Source: Centroberyx gerrardi (Eukaryota > Chordata > Actinopteri > Beryciformes > Berycidae). Taken from it: 64,000 bases of DNA. Below are positions 32,437-63,154 of this stretch, piece by piece. Position 1 is the first letter of the stretch, and every line of letters starts with the position of its first letter. Made by a program: the position numbers and the translations under genes. The notes beneath the pieces are model-generated. The model saw only the letters and a list, made by a program, of their open reading frames with translations. It was not told the origin of the DNA and did no database searches. The DNA lies in NCBI RefSeq assembly GCF_048128805.1, contig NC_135997.1, forward strand, positions 29,110,815 through 29,174,814. The letters are read 5' to 3'.

Positions 32437-32562
32437 CGAAAGCTGAAGAGAGCGTCCAAAACAAAACTGTCCAATCTAAGTGCCTATTAATAAAACAGGA
32501 CACTCACATTTCCTGCATACCCTCTCTAATCTCACACAGCTGCTATCTCCCGGCAGGAAGAA

Positions 32563-32570
<8 letters not shown>

Positions 32571-32619
<49 letters not shown>
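32571..32619 (+). repeat. (TG)n microsatellite
   Basis: Pure TG repeat of about 24 units, lying 140 bp from a CA repeat of similar length. The two could pair as inverted repeats. Confidence 0.9.
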
Positions 32620-32621
<2 letters not shown>

Positions 32622-32669
32622 GGTCCTGCTTAGCTCAGGACCAAAACAGAGAGGGAGGGCTCATCTAAT

Positions 32670-32735
32670 TTAAAAGCAGTTTGTCTGCTTGTAGTTCTCC
32701 AGCATGTTGTAGAGCTCCACTGCTCTCTTGTAGCC
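32670..32735 (-). other. Possible terminal exon or exon relic, product unknown
   Basis: On the minus strand a 21-codon open stretch ends in TAA and contains AVELYNMLENYKQTN, a helix-like, coding-looking peptide. It is preceded by a pyrimidine-rich CCATCCATCCAG that could serve as a splice acceptor but is part of a GGAT microsatellite. I do not recognise the peptide and see no partner exon. It may be a chance frame. Confidence 0.2.
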
Positions 32736-32736
32736 C

Positions 32737-32803
32737 TGGATGGATGGATAGATGGATGGATTGATGGATGGATAGATGGATGGATAGATGATGGATGAAT
32801 GGA
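32737..32803 (+). repeat. (GGAT)n microsatellite
   Basis: About 16 GGAT/AGAT units with small changes. Confidence 0.9.
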
Positions 32804-33084
32804 GTATGAGGGGAACATCCGTCCTGCTCAACAGAGGAGGATTCAACGTATCTGACTACATTTGTAAATTTACGGTAAGAGGATGATAAAAAAAAAAAAG
32901 AAACACATCCACAAATCTGCGATGAACTTGAACTTATTGCTGGGAAATGTATTCCCATATTATCTCTCATATGTGTACATTTCTCATATATATTGTTTTT
33001 TTTTAAAAATATTGCATAGTCCTATTCAAGGTATAAAATGTGACTCACTGCGCCTTTGCTCTGTTTGTCCTTGTTGTGGGTGCG

Positions 33085-33555
33085 TAGGTACAAAAATCTA
33101 ATATGCTTAAGAATGCAAAGGACCCGCACTCCAACAAATCAAAATACCCTCTTCTTGACATTTATTGTTTATTTATTATTTATTGTATAAAGTGTAAAAG
33201 TGCAAACATTTGGGCCTACTCCAGGCCTTTATCAGAGCAATACAGAAATAATTGCTCATTTATTCCATACTGCAACTATTTCATTTTTTTTGGTATATTA
33301 ATTTCTTTTTTTGTCTGAGTATGCTCCACTGCTGTTATTTTGCACATCTTCATAATGCTGTAACTCATAGTTTTTCATACATTCCATTTAATATGTTCTT
33401 GACAATTTGTAGGAAATGTTGCATTATGTTTAATCACCAGCCCCTGTGCTATATTCTTATTTATGTTATTTGCTGTATCATATTATTACATTACTGCTGC
33501 AATGAAACAATTTCCCCACATGGATCAAGTTTAATCTCATCCAAACTTCTATGAA
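33085..33555 (+). repeat. Dispersed repeat with LINE-tail-like 3' part
   Basis: TGGGCCTACTCCAGGCCTTT followed by ATCAGAGCAATA is a phrase found in many teleost repeats. The distal part ends CTGCAATGAAACAATTTCC followed by CCACATGGATCAAG, typical of teleost LINE 3' tails. Exact ends are uncertain. Confidence 0.45.
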
Positions 33556-34274
33556 CTTAAATAATCATTTTGGTATTAGCATTTTCACATTTTCCTTTTG
33601 ATAGCCAATACTGAGTGGAATGATCCCCTGCCGTCTCTATTCTGGTTACCGGATATTTTTCATCTCTGGTTCCTGAGTATGACAGCAATTTAATGGGAGA
33701 TTTTGGAGAAAGCAGTATTATGTATTATGTATTTCATTACGCAGAACATGCTTGTCTTATTCCAGTTCATAGCGGGTGGCCCTCGGTCAGATGTAATAAA
33801 AAACAGTGGACCATGACATGAATTATAGGACTGGAATCACCATGGCCATCAATCTGCATTCAGATTGAGTAGGTTATAATGAGTCAGTGACTAATGTCCC
33901 TGGAGTCCGATTTAATTTCTTTAATATGAAACCATTTTACTAGATACTGGACTCTTGTCACCTTGTAGATCATAAGCCATAAGTCTTGTATTTCATAGGT
34001 CAGTGAACCACATGGGATGCTGTGATATTTTGAAATCAAACAGGCATTTGTTGCACTGTGGGGAAAAGGGTATTGGAGAATCCATAAATGATGGGTATGC
34101 ATACACACAGACTTTAAAATGTTTCATTACATCATTTATGGGTGTATACACATAATCTGAAGAGTAGAACATGCTGATTAACATTTGCCAATTCCTCCCA
34201 AGTGACTGGAGAAGGAAAACAGCAAACTATGCCCCATATATAAACTACGCAATTACATTATGCGTAATTTAAAG
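33556..34274. other. Intergenic, no gene seen
   Basis: No coding or repeat feature recognised. Confidence 0.45.
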
Positions 34275-34372
34275 TTATTGAATATCAGCTAAAATATCAG
34301 CTACTGGCAGCTTCAGTCCAAAAAATATCAGTATTGGCCTTCAAAAACCCATATCGGCAGAACCCCAATGCT
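34275..34372 (+). repeat. Dispersed repeat family A, short fragment
   Basis: Carries TACTGGCAGCTTCAGTCC, ATTGGCCTTCAAAA and CCCATATCGGCAGAACCCC, the right end of family A. Confidence 0.6.
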
Positions 34373-34617
34373 GTCATATTCAGTTGCTAGGTATTGATTC
34401 ACTTCCTCTTCTCCTTTACTTGCAGCTATGCCTGCCAATTAACCAATAATTTCACACTGACTTTATCCATCCTGGACATGGCTAATATTGACACACTGCT
34501 GCCAAAGAATGAGGAATCCATTCCATTTGGTCATGAGGGATTTGTGAAACTGAATATTTACAAGAAGTATTGACCATGATTGTCCATGCAATGTGACCAG
34601 ATAATTGGAATTAATGT

Positions 34618-34620
34618 GTA

Positions 34621-34650
<30 letters not shown>
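34618..34650 (+). repeat. (TG)n microsatellite
   Basis: About 15 TG units. Confidence 0.9.
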
Positions 34651-34652
<2 letters not shown>

Positions 34653-36554
34653 ACCACCACATGTGTGTTAGTATGCATGCAGACATGAGTGTGTACTCAT
34701 ATAGAGAAGTGTGTGCGTATTCAGTTCCAGTCTATCCTCTTCTCATCTGCATGTCTCTTTGTCTATTTGTGAACACATGCAGTTAGATGCGAGCCGAGGA
34801 GGAGGTAAAAGCTTGTACAGCCTGCTGTGCCAATCACGGCACTTAAACAGACAAAACACACTACAACTGAGGGCAAGCAATGAGGATACACTCTGACCGC
34901 CATCACATACTGTATCTAGAGTTAGGTTGTGGGGCAACAACCTTATTTGAGTTTCATATGCCTGCATCCTTTTATATCCTTTCACAGAGCACTGATCCCT
35001 CTGGATTCCAATCTGACATTGAGATACAGCGCTATAGCCAAGAATATTTCTTCCTAATGTCAGAGGTCGTATACAGGTATTAGACAAGTCAACACTTCTC
35101 TTCAGAATGGATAAAAGGCTGTGTTTCATACAGCCTGCTTACAAATCAGCTGTAGATTGCGTGCAAAAAAATAGCAGTGAATGAAATCGATCCAAATGGT
35201 GATTAACTTAAATTTGCAACAAGTCCCGGTCGCCCCTCCAAACTCAGTGAGGCCAACTGAGAAGTGTGTATCCCATCAGTCAAACCAATGAATATTTGCC
35301 GTTCTGCAGTTCTGCATTTTGGGTGCAAATGAGAGCTATATACAGTATCAACAAGCTCTTGAAGAGATCTAGTTAAAAGTCTTTGTATGTGTGTTCATGT
35401 GATGATATCAAAAGATATATACAACAGTTGATCAAAGTTAGGTCCACTGTTTTGTTTCACAATATTCTCAGACTCCATCTATCTAGAACTAAGCTTGTTC
35501 AAGGTTGGTCATTGAGATTTTCACTATGTTGAATTTAGAGTATTTAGAGAATTTAGAGAGGTGGTTTCCCAAAAGCTTTGACAGAGTTACGAACAAACCT
35601 CCACCCCTTTTCCCCCCTCGTAAACCCTGTCACTCACACTCGGAATAGCACTAACCAAGGTAGAAGAATACAAACTATGCCGCTTGCCAGGCTGGCTACC
35701 TTCAGACTTCATTTTTTGGCAGGTTTTTGTCTTTTAGCAGAGAAGCAAAGGAGTCACCAGTCAGCAAAAAGAAACAATTTTACGAGAGGACATGCAGAAG
35801 CCAAAAATATCCAGTTGAAGTGTTCACTCTTCAAAGGTCAGAGCCGGTCCAAGCTTCTGATAGTGTGTCAAGATTCAGACTTTAAGGCCATGGCATACCA
35901 CCACAGGTTGTTTGTTTCATATGCTCACAGTGAACATACAAAAACAAACAAATAGGGAAATGCCTGATATGCACAACATAAATAAGAAATTATGTTAAAA
36001 AACTTTGTTACACATTTATGCTCCAAAAATGTGTAACTCTTTTATGCATTTATACAAAATTAACTCTATGCTCAAAAATGAACTCCAAACTATACATTTA
36101 TGTTCCAAAATTAACTGCATCAGTAAATATAAACCCACTGGCAGTGAGATGCTATTTTTTTCAACAATATTTGCACTGGCAGGTTGAGGCCACTCAGGCT
36201 TATGGAAAATGAAATAGATAACCCTTGAGGAGACTCTACTATTGTTGACAAATTGCCATGATATATTTCCCCTTCATGGATGGCTGCAGATTACTGCAGA
36301 ATGTACAAAGCTGCTCTTTAGTAACCTCTCAGTTGTTTACTGTGATGTATGTCCAAATACCGCCTGTCATGGAGCAAATTCTCTCCTCTGAGGGCAAATA
36401 CACCAAGTTAACCCCAGCCAATACCTGGAGTTACAAGGGTATCCATACACATGGTTGTGGTTGTTGGTACTCAGAGTGAACTGCCTTCAGAATCCTTACC
36501 AAGCCAGAATTTACAACAATATTATTGTGCTTTTTAATGAATGGTCAGGTGCCT
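34651..36554. other. Intergenic, no gene seen
   Basis: Open frames of up to 128 codons occur (for example 34743-35129 minus and 35578-35955 plus). None has a recognisable domain or splice context. Confidence 0.45.
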
Positions 36555-36727
36555 GTAGGAGGCGCTGTGGGAATATGGCGTGCTGGTGCGAGCCATTCTG
36601 TCCTTATACAATCGGAGAGAGAGTTGTTCTTGACATTAAGCCAAGCTTGTTCAAGGCGGGTGTCAAACTCCGACAAGGGTGCTCCTTGTTCCCCCTCAGG
36701 TTCATGATATTCATGGACAAGATATAA
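36555..36727 (+). mobile_element. LINE reverse-transcriptase fragment
   Basis: Reads LVRAILSLYNRRESC in one frame and KAGVKLRQGCSLFPLRFMIF then MDKI in another. This matches the common teleost LINE polymerase pattern RAVRSLYDR, VGLRQGCPLSPVLF, IFMDRI. The frame changes at least once, so it is a decayed piece. Confidence 0.75.
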
Positions 36728-36839
36728 AGGCACAGCTGAGATCTGGAGAGTGGCCACCTTTATCTGTTATCTGCCGGTCCATTCCTGCATCTTTAATTCT
36801 ACCAGCTAATTCCCAGCGGCCTTTATGCCAGACTTGGCA

Positions 36840-36980
36840 GGAAGTCAACTGTGCCTTTATCTCTTCTTGTTCAGAATATTGTAACTATCTATCTTGTTTC
36901 TGATTCAAAAGTTTCTCTCCCATCTACGACTTGTCAGAAATACTTCAGCAAGCTGAAGGAGCTATCACCCCTATTTTAGA
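36840..36980 (+). mobile_element. LINE C-terminal polymerase fragment
   Basis: CAFISSCSEYCNYL corresponds to the HAFVSSRLDYCNSLL pattern of L2-type LINEs, and EGAITPILES to HITPVLASLHW, with the stretch between them missing. It is probably unrelated in frame to the piece just upstream. Confidence 0.6.
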
Positions 36981-36984
36981 ATCT

Positions 36985-37215
36985 AAGATATGATAAGATG
37001 GAACTTTAATGATCCTTGTTGGTAAATTGGGTTGTTGCAGCAGTGACATGTAATAAGAAGAATGGGATATAAATAAAAATATAGCAATATAAACATAATG
37101 CAACCAACAATTCCAACACGTAACCATGTTAAGTGTGAATGAAAAATATGAGAAAAAATTACAGTAGTGAGGGTGAGGGTGTGCAAAATAACAGCAGTAA
37201 AACATATGCAATCAA
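36985..37215 (-). repeat. LINE 3'-tail-like repeat, minus orientation
   Basis: Reads GATGGAACTTTAATGATCC then TTGGTAAATTGGGTTGTTGC on the plus strand. This is the reverse of a typical teleost LINE tail and is homologous to 20805-20965. Confidence 0.55.
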
Positions 37216-40200
37216 AGGAAAAAATAATGTAGTATGATTACATACTATTTGAAAATATACCCCCCAAAAAAAAAACATTCCGTATGAAATAAGCAAACCA
37301 TTTAATTCCTTTTCCATCAGCCGTTAGAGCAGCCTGGTTGAAAAGATGATGCCAGTGTGTGTTATGTGTGCTGTGTCATCCCCAGTAACAGCACATGTAT
37401 TGGCTTGTACATGGGTTATGTTTGGCCTTGGAGCCTGTGTGACTAATGTACAGTATGCCAGGCTACAGTTACAGGGATCTGCTGTGTGTGTTGGCTCAAA
37501 ACATTCATGGTGGCTGGCTATTCTCTCCTTGTTGTTGCTCAACAATCCAGTTTCTTAGAAGATAGCCTTTCTGAGTTCAGGAGGCATAATGAATCACATC
37601 TGACTCACTATAGATAGTGACTAGATGACGTAGATGAGAGGGACAATAATAAGCCTTACTTCGATAACAGCAACATCATATTCCATGTATTAGGGCTGCA
37701 ATGAATATTTGATTTTCCAAACACTTTATCATAAAAAAAATAACATTTTCGATTTATCTTTAACTTGGGATTTGCCATAAACGGCCTCTATGGGAAATCT
37801 GCCATTCATTTAGAAAGTAAGAAGAATGGCTACTAGGGCTGGTTTTAAGTAATCAGTGGCAAGATCAATGAACCTGCATGCTATTGTACTACCACTAAAT
37901 ACACTATTTTATTTTACTTCTTAAAAAGCTTAATACTTTTGGGCTATCATATTCAGTTGACAGATTATACCATATGGAACTTTTGTGCATTGGTCAAAAA
38001 TGTGTTTTTATAAATTTTGTGACATTGAAATGTTGAAAAAAGTTTGTTCTTCATTAGATTATTCAAATGTTCAATGTAAAATTCAACAGAATTCTTGATG
38101 AGAAGACTGTAATTTAATAATTTAATAATATTTTTTTATTAATTAATAAAATGATGACAGCACAGCAGTTTTACAGTTGCAGACAAATCTGCTGACCTGG
38201 ATGACAACAGAGAAGCTGAGTAAAATATGGTTTTAGACAAGTAAATCATGCATTTTATCTTACTGTTACTTTTTTGCTCAATTTTTGTCATATATAGATG
38301 ATATGAGCTAGGATGTAAGAAAAATCACACAAATCAAAAATAATCTGTACTGTAAAGGGAAAACTGTCATACAAAAGATTCTATATTCATGAAGAGGCAG
38401 TTCCATCACAGAAATCTGTCAAAAATTTAGACAAAGAGCAGATTCAGGGGTTCAGACAGAAAGTGATAAGAGGGTTAGAGAACATAGTGAGGTCAGTGTT
38501 AGCAGGCAAGCTCAAATTGTGGTGTTTGGGCTGATTCCCCAACTGTTGTGGCCATTGATGAGATACCTATAATTAAGGCAGAGAAGTTAATTATAGCTAG
38601 GAGTCCCTTGAAGTCTTAGCAGTGTAGCACTATATGGAAAAGGAATCCTTAAGTTACCGCTATCTAGCCTAATAGGAATTTTAATGTGCAAAAGTAAGAC
38701 TGGAGTTGATGCTAACAGAGTGTAAAGACACAAGTAAGAAGTGTAGCACCTACTCTAGCGACTACAATGAAAAGTGATCCCTAAAAGAAGCAGTTCAGAA
38801 AGCACAACTGGCACTAAGACAGATATTATAGACAAGTACAACAGGTTTGTGGAGGTCAGGCAGACCGTTTCAAGCCAGGGGGGTCAGCCTTCCTGTTAGC
38901 AAGCAGTTGTTGAGGTCAATAGCGAGGTTAAAAATTATTGGGTGTAATGTTGTGAACTAGGTTTAAGCCAGACCAGGTAGAGGGTGTAGTAGATGAACAC
39001 AGTTTTGATCAATGGTGGGTGTGGGTGGGTGGTTCAGGGACACCAGAACCTATTGGTCCTTCTGGAGGCATCGTGGATCTGATTAATAAAAGTATAAAAA
39101 AGAGTAATCATAGTGTATGAGCATAATATAGGCCTAGTTTAAAAGTGTTAAGCAGTTGAAGTAGTACTAGTATTTGAGTGTAATATACCTTTAGTATACA
39201 TTACAATAGTAGTAGTACATGTTTTATGGGAGAATACCTTTAAAAGTATAAGTAGTAAAATAAAAGTATAAGTAGTACTAGTTGTGTTGTAGAGGAATAT
39301 ATCTGAGAATGTTCAGCAGTTGGTGTTGTACCAGTGTTTGAGCAAAATGTAATGTTATTAGGTATCATTAGCATCTCTGTTGTCACGGGTGCAATGTCTC
39401 GACTTGTAAAGCGGCACAGTGTACAGTCTATTGTTTAGAGAGCCTTTTTCGTCACACTTGTGTGCTAGAAAAACAAGCCAAAGAGGCGCCGCCTGTAACA
39501 AGTGGTGAACTTTAACTCTGAGCAGAGTTATTTCCTGGTCTCAACCTTGATCTTGACCAGGACTGTTTTGTAGGTCGACTTACTTGGGCTGACCCGCTCA
39601 TATTGATGGTTGGCTGGGTTATTTTCCCAGTCAGTAGTCCAGCATGAAGGAGATATGAGGGAGATGAGTGCTCTATGTGAAAGATGAGTGAACTGAGGCA
39701 GAGAGGCACGTAGTTGGAGTGTGATGATTGGATAATTGGATGAGTGCTTGATTCCTTTTGTTGGACAGTAAAAACGTATTGAGGATTCTCCTAAAAATCG
39801 GACTAGGTCATTCAATGCAGAACCGGATGGTTACATAACATTAGGTAAACAATAAACACTGACTGACACAAGACGGCAGTGTAAAATGTCAGGAATTGCT
39901 ATCACTGGTTGAGTTTTTCCAAGGAAAACATTCCGACCCCAATAAACAGCAAGCATGGGAGCAACGGGTCAACCAGCTATGTTCCTGCTTCACTGCTCAG
40001 GCTGTTCATCATTTGCTGTGCTGTCGGCAGCAGTTTATTTTTAAAGGACACTCTCTTCCAATGTCAAGTCACGTTCCTCATGGCCATGCAGTGCAGCATT
40101 GTGGGTCTACTGGAGCAGCTGTGTGTCTGAGTGTGTGTGTGTGTATGTTTATAGAGATGGCCAGAAATACTTGCAAATGTATCTTTCTACAATTTAATAA

Positions 40201-40432
40201 TGCTTCTTCAACAAAAACAATCTATTCATTATCTTGTATCATCAACTTCAATTCCCTGTGCTGTAGCAAACTGATGGCGGCTGGCAGGGAACAGCGATGC
40301 TTTGTTCTAAAGTCCCAACAAACATAATTTCTCCTTGTCTTGGCAAAGAGTTGTGCCTCTGCCAGAAAGGTAATTCCTAGCATGCCCACCAGTCAACAGT
40401 CAGACCTTCTGAGATGAATTTAAATGTTTTGG
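37216..40432. other. Intergenic, no gene seen
   Basis: AT-rich. Positions 38300-39500 read as non-coding with no recognisable ends or coding match. An open frame of 143 codons at 39896-40327 contains a TG-repeat-derived Val/Cys stretch and matches nothing I know. Confidence 0.45.
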
Positions 40433-40440
40433 TGACGTCA
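40433..40440 (+). promoter_or_regulatory. Palindromic CRE-like site
   Basis: TGACGTCA is the full consensus cAMP response element. It lies 431 bp upstream of the mylk3 ATG and about 140 bp upstream of a TATA-like motif. Use by CREB/ATF is inference. Confidence 0.4.
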
Positions 40441-40581
40441 AGCCACCACTGGAATCTTGGCTGTGACTTTTGGCTTGGTACATAAGAAAGAGAGGGGGGG
40501 GAAGGGGGGGGGGGTACAAACAAGTGGAGAGATAAGATAGTGAGGAGGAGGTGTTTATTTAGGGGTGTTGTGTCTCTGGCA

Positions 40582-40588
40582 TATATAG
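40582..40588 (+). promoter_or_regulatory. TATA-like motif upstream of mylk3
   Basis: TATATAG sits 283 bp upstream of the mylk3 ATG, just before a GA repeat. If used, transcription would start near 40612 within the GA tract. Confidence 0.35.
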
Positions 40589-40602
40589 ACGACAGGGATA
40601 TA

Positions 40603-40610
40603 CTGAGAGA

Positions 40611-40700
<90 letters not shown>
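40603..40700 (+). repeat. (GA)n microsatellite in the mylk3 5' region
   Basis: Nearly pure GA with two CA interruptions. GA tracts in promoters often vary between individuals. Confidence 0.9.
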
Positions 40701-40705
<5 letters not shown>

Positions 40706-40870
40706 GGGACTGCTGTGGGGGAGAGGTACCAAGGTAGACAGAGCTTGAAGGGCTTCAACCAAAATAGAGCTTATGAAGAACAAACCAAGGTGGACTATCA
40801 CAGCTACTACTCCCTCTCTACCTCCACTCTCCTACCAACCAAGGACTGCAGCTTTGACCCTGAAACAGCT

Positions 40871-60369
<19,499 letters not shown>

Positions 60370-60900
60370 CATCTACAGAACGATGGATTAATACATTTTC
60401 ATAAGAGGACTAGCCTCTGGCCTTTCTGCACTTGCCCATTCCACTGGGGTGTGTTCACTAGGATAAAACATTCACAAGGTTGGAAGGTGGAAGTAGAGCT
60501 GCTGGACGTTACTGAGGCGCGTTGCTCTGTCACTGTGTGCCTACAGTTAAGTGCCATCTAGTGTGTGTGTGATAGCTAACAGTGTCTGTTGTGCTGGGAG
60601 TCCCTGTTCATACTGTACAATGCACAGAGGCTTCAGTGCTCAATGTGCTTTAGGATGCAACTTCAATGGAGTTAAGTGCAACAACCAGGGTTCCCACAAC
60701 TTTTCACTGATGAAACTTTTCCATGCCTTCCCTTTGGCATTGGTTTATTTTTCACTTTAAAATCAAGGATTTTATTATTTTAACAGTCAGCAACCACCAA
60801 TATTTTCCCCCAACATGTACAGACTGTTTCAGAGCCAGACAGGTAGTTGTCACATTTGACGGTATTCAAGAAAACAATTAAATTCACAAATAAAAGTTCA
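60370..60900 (+). other. mylk3: Likely 3' UTR of mylk3
   Basis: An AATAAA at 60889 is the first good poly(A) signal. If used, the UTR would end inside the hAT-like element at 60686-61016. Confidence 0.45.
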
Positions 60901-61016
60901 TGACTTTTCCAAAACTTTTCTCCCTTCTATGATTTTCCATAACTTATCCAGGCCTGGAAAACATAATTTTGAAATTCCATGATTTTTCCAGGTTTTCCAG
61001 GAGTGTGGGAACCCTG
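60686..61016. mobile_element. hAT-like MITE in the mylk3 3' region
   Basis: Starts CAGGGTTCCCACA and ends TGTGGGAACCCTG, perfect 13-bp inverted ends. Inner parts are also inverted (CTTTTCCATG and similar). 331 bp, no coding. It contains the AATAAA at 60889. Confidence 0.8.
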
Positions 61017-62479
61017 ATCATCACAACCTTACTTACAAATAGCCTTGATTCATTCAATTACCAGTTTATCTGCACAAGGAAAATACTTTGTTTCAACTGG
61101 ATTGGAGCCAGTCAGGTGAAGTGGCTATATGAGCTCAGTTCATTTGTAGTAATGAAATTACTCCCATTAACAGATCATTAGGCTGCATGCAAATACAGTC
61201 ACTGAAGTCATAGTATGAAGGTATAAGGCACTGCGTGATAGTAATATTTATTGAAACATGACTTAAATCTTAGTGATGTAAGATTGAATGTTTTTTGGAT
61301 CTGTTCTTTGATATTGACTAAATAGCGTATTATTCACAGGCAAAGCCATTGGTTTCAATGTAATGTGTGCAGTCATAGAGTCACAGATGACGTTGCTTTG
61401 AAAGTGGTGGGATGTTTTCTGGACACAAAAAGCCTTGTCAAGGAGAAAATAAATTACAAAAAGAACCAAGACAGGAAACTGGAAGAAATGAAGGGACTGA
61501 CTGTGTTCCATGTCAGCCAGGAACAATAACAGCCCAAAGAAAGGTAAAGCGGGACAGTAATTCCTCTCAGATTGGGCCAACTGCGTCTGGAAAACCAGCC
61601 GCCAATACTGCCTTCTGTGAAGGCTTTAGATAGGACACTTTGTCAACCTGCATGTCACACAGCCTGAATGTGGTGGAGTGCTAGACTATTCTCTGGGTGT
61701 GGAGCTCCTCACACCGCCATCCATGTGTATTTATGGAAAATAATAACTCCAACATTAAAATTGAATAATTTATTAAGAAAATTCAAGTGTGGGTGCCGAT
61801 TTTTCCATTTGACCAAAGAAAGGGGAAAAAAAATAACACTTGCATTGCTCATTGGCTACAGCTGATGCCAATGAAACCTATACATCATGTACAATTCTGC
61901 AGTCATTCCATATAGAATAAGTTTTTAGCATCACTACAAACACAATTAGATAGTAAAGTCAATATGACTGGATTACGCTCACCAAATTCACACAAACATC
62001 TTATTGAAGGCATTCATTCCCCTTAAACTATACATTATCCCTTGTGCAAGACGAGGCTGGATCAACAGTATGTCACTGTGGTTACCAAGCACACCAAAAG
62101 AAACCAATAATATTAGGAATATCCCTCACTTTGGGTATAGGAGGGTCTTACTTAGAGTACAGGAGCCCTTCCTCTTAGTTAACAACACTTTTGAATTGCT
62201 CCCTGACCATTTTATTTTTCCTGCACGTTTAATTTAATCCAAACCAACCTTTGGATTCTTTAGCCACCACCATTTAACACCGGTTTTCTCTGTGAAGGTA
62301 TGTAAGATAACTTACATTGTGGTCATGAGGCAAATGTGGTGGTATCAAAGATGTACACAAAAGAGATGGGACTCTTTTTTTAAAACCAGCCTGTGGCAAG
62401 TATTTTGGTCAATGCAGAAATGATCCTCACTTGCCAGAACATGAATGAAGACTAATGGCATGGAGATGGGGCCTTGTGG
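61017..62479. other. Convergent intergenic stretch, no gene seen
   Basis: Lies between the facing 3' ends of mylk3 and orc6. A TTTATT at 62211 is a possible orc6 poly(A) signal on the minus strand, about 810 bp after its stop. No other feature recognised. Confidence 0.5.
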
Positions 62480-62870
62480 GAAACGATCAATGACACTTTC
62501 ATATAAATGTCAGTTTGCTACTCTCTATTGATAAAACACATTAGTGGTTCAACCTCTACCCTGTTCATGAAAGCTTTTACATTTGCTCATACATTTGCTT
62601 TGTGTGGAATATACAGAAGAAGAACTGGGTAGTTAGCATGAGCAGTGATAGCCACCATGGCTGAACAGAAAAAGAAAAGAGCGCCACCTACAGAAACTCA
62701 AACTACATCAACAGGAAATGGAGAAAGACGTCACAGTACTGGACACACTGTTTGATTGACAGGTGATCTCTGGGAAGAGCAGTGCAGAGACACCACAGCA
62801 ATGAGCGCTGAGCAACAAAGATAGAGACAAAATAAACAAAAAATCTTGCAGATTACCACTAAGTCCCATC
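62480..62870 (+). repeat. Dispersed repeat family C, copy 3
   Basis: Contains GTTAGCATGAGCAGTGATAG, GCCACCATGGCTGAACAGA, GACGTCACAGTACTGGACAC and TTTGATTGACAGGTGATCT in the order of copy 1. Confidence 0.65.
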
Positions 62871-63023
62871 CATGTGGAAAAAGTCCACTCAACGTTCTCC
62901 CTCTTGGTCAATCAATAAAACAAATCTTCCGAAAAACAATATCCCAAGAAGGAGCCTGGTAAGTGACTGAACGACAAGCTTTTAAAAATCCTGAACCTTT
63001 CCCTTAAGAACGTCCTAGATCCC

Positions 63024-63154
63024 TCATGCCTCGGCTTGTGTAGATTTCAAAGCGTTTTCCAAGATTTTCCTCTTCCACTCCTCGTAGTCTTGTGCTGTTG
63101 CCTTTTCCTCTTCATCCCCTCTCTGCTGCTTAACAGATGAAGGTGAACAGTCCT
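63024..63154 (-). CDS. orc6: orc6 last exon
   Basis: Encodes the linker end DCSPSSVKQQRGDEEEKA and the C-terminal helix, then TGA. Acceptor TTTCTCCAG on the minus strand. The split codon with the previous exon gives Glu. Confidence 0.93.

Noticed and set aside
34743-35129. 128-codon open frame on the minus strand.
   Set aside because: No domain or exon signals. A frame of this length is plausible by chance in 64 kb on six frames.
38300-39500. Long non-coding stretch considered as an LTR or old virus-like element.
   Set aside because: No matching terminal repeats, primer-binding site or coding match could be seen, so no call is made.
39896-40327. 143-codon open frame upstream of mylk3.
   Set aside because: It includes a TG-repeat-encoded Val/Cys stretch and shows no family resemblance.
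40715-40870. Upstream extension of the mylk3 exon 1 frame.
   Set aside because: The frame is open but has no ATG before 40871, and the translated stretch does not resemble MYLK3.
61263-61580. 105-codon minus-strand frame between mylk3 and orc6.
   Set aside because: A hydrophobic stretch by chance, with no family match and no exon context.
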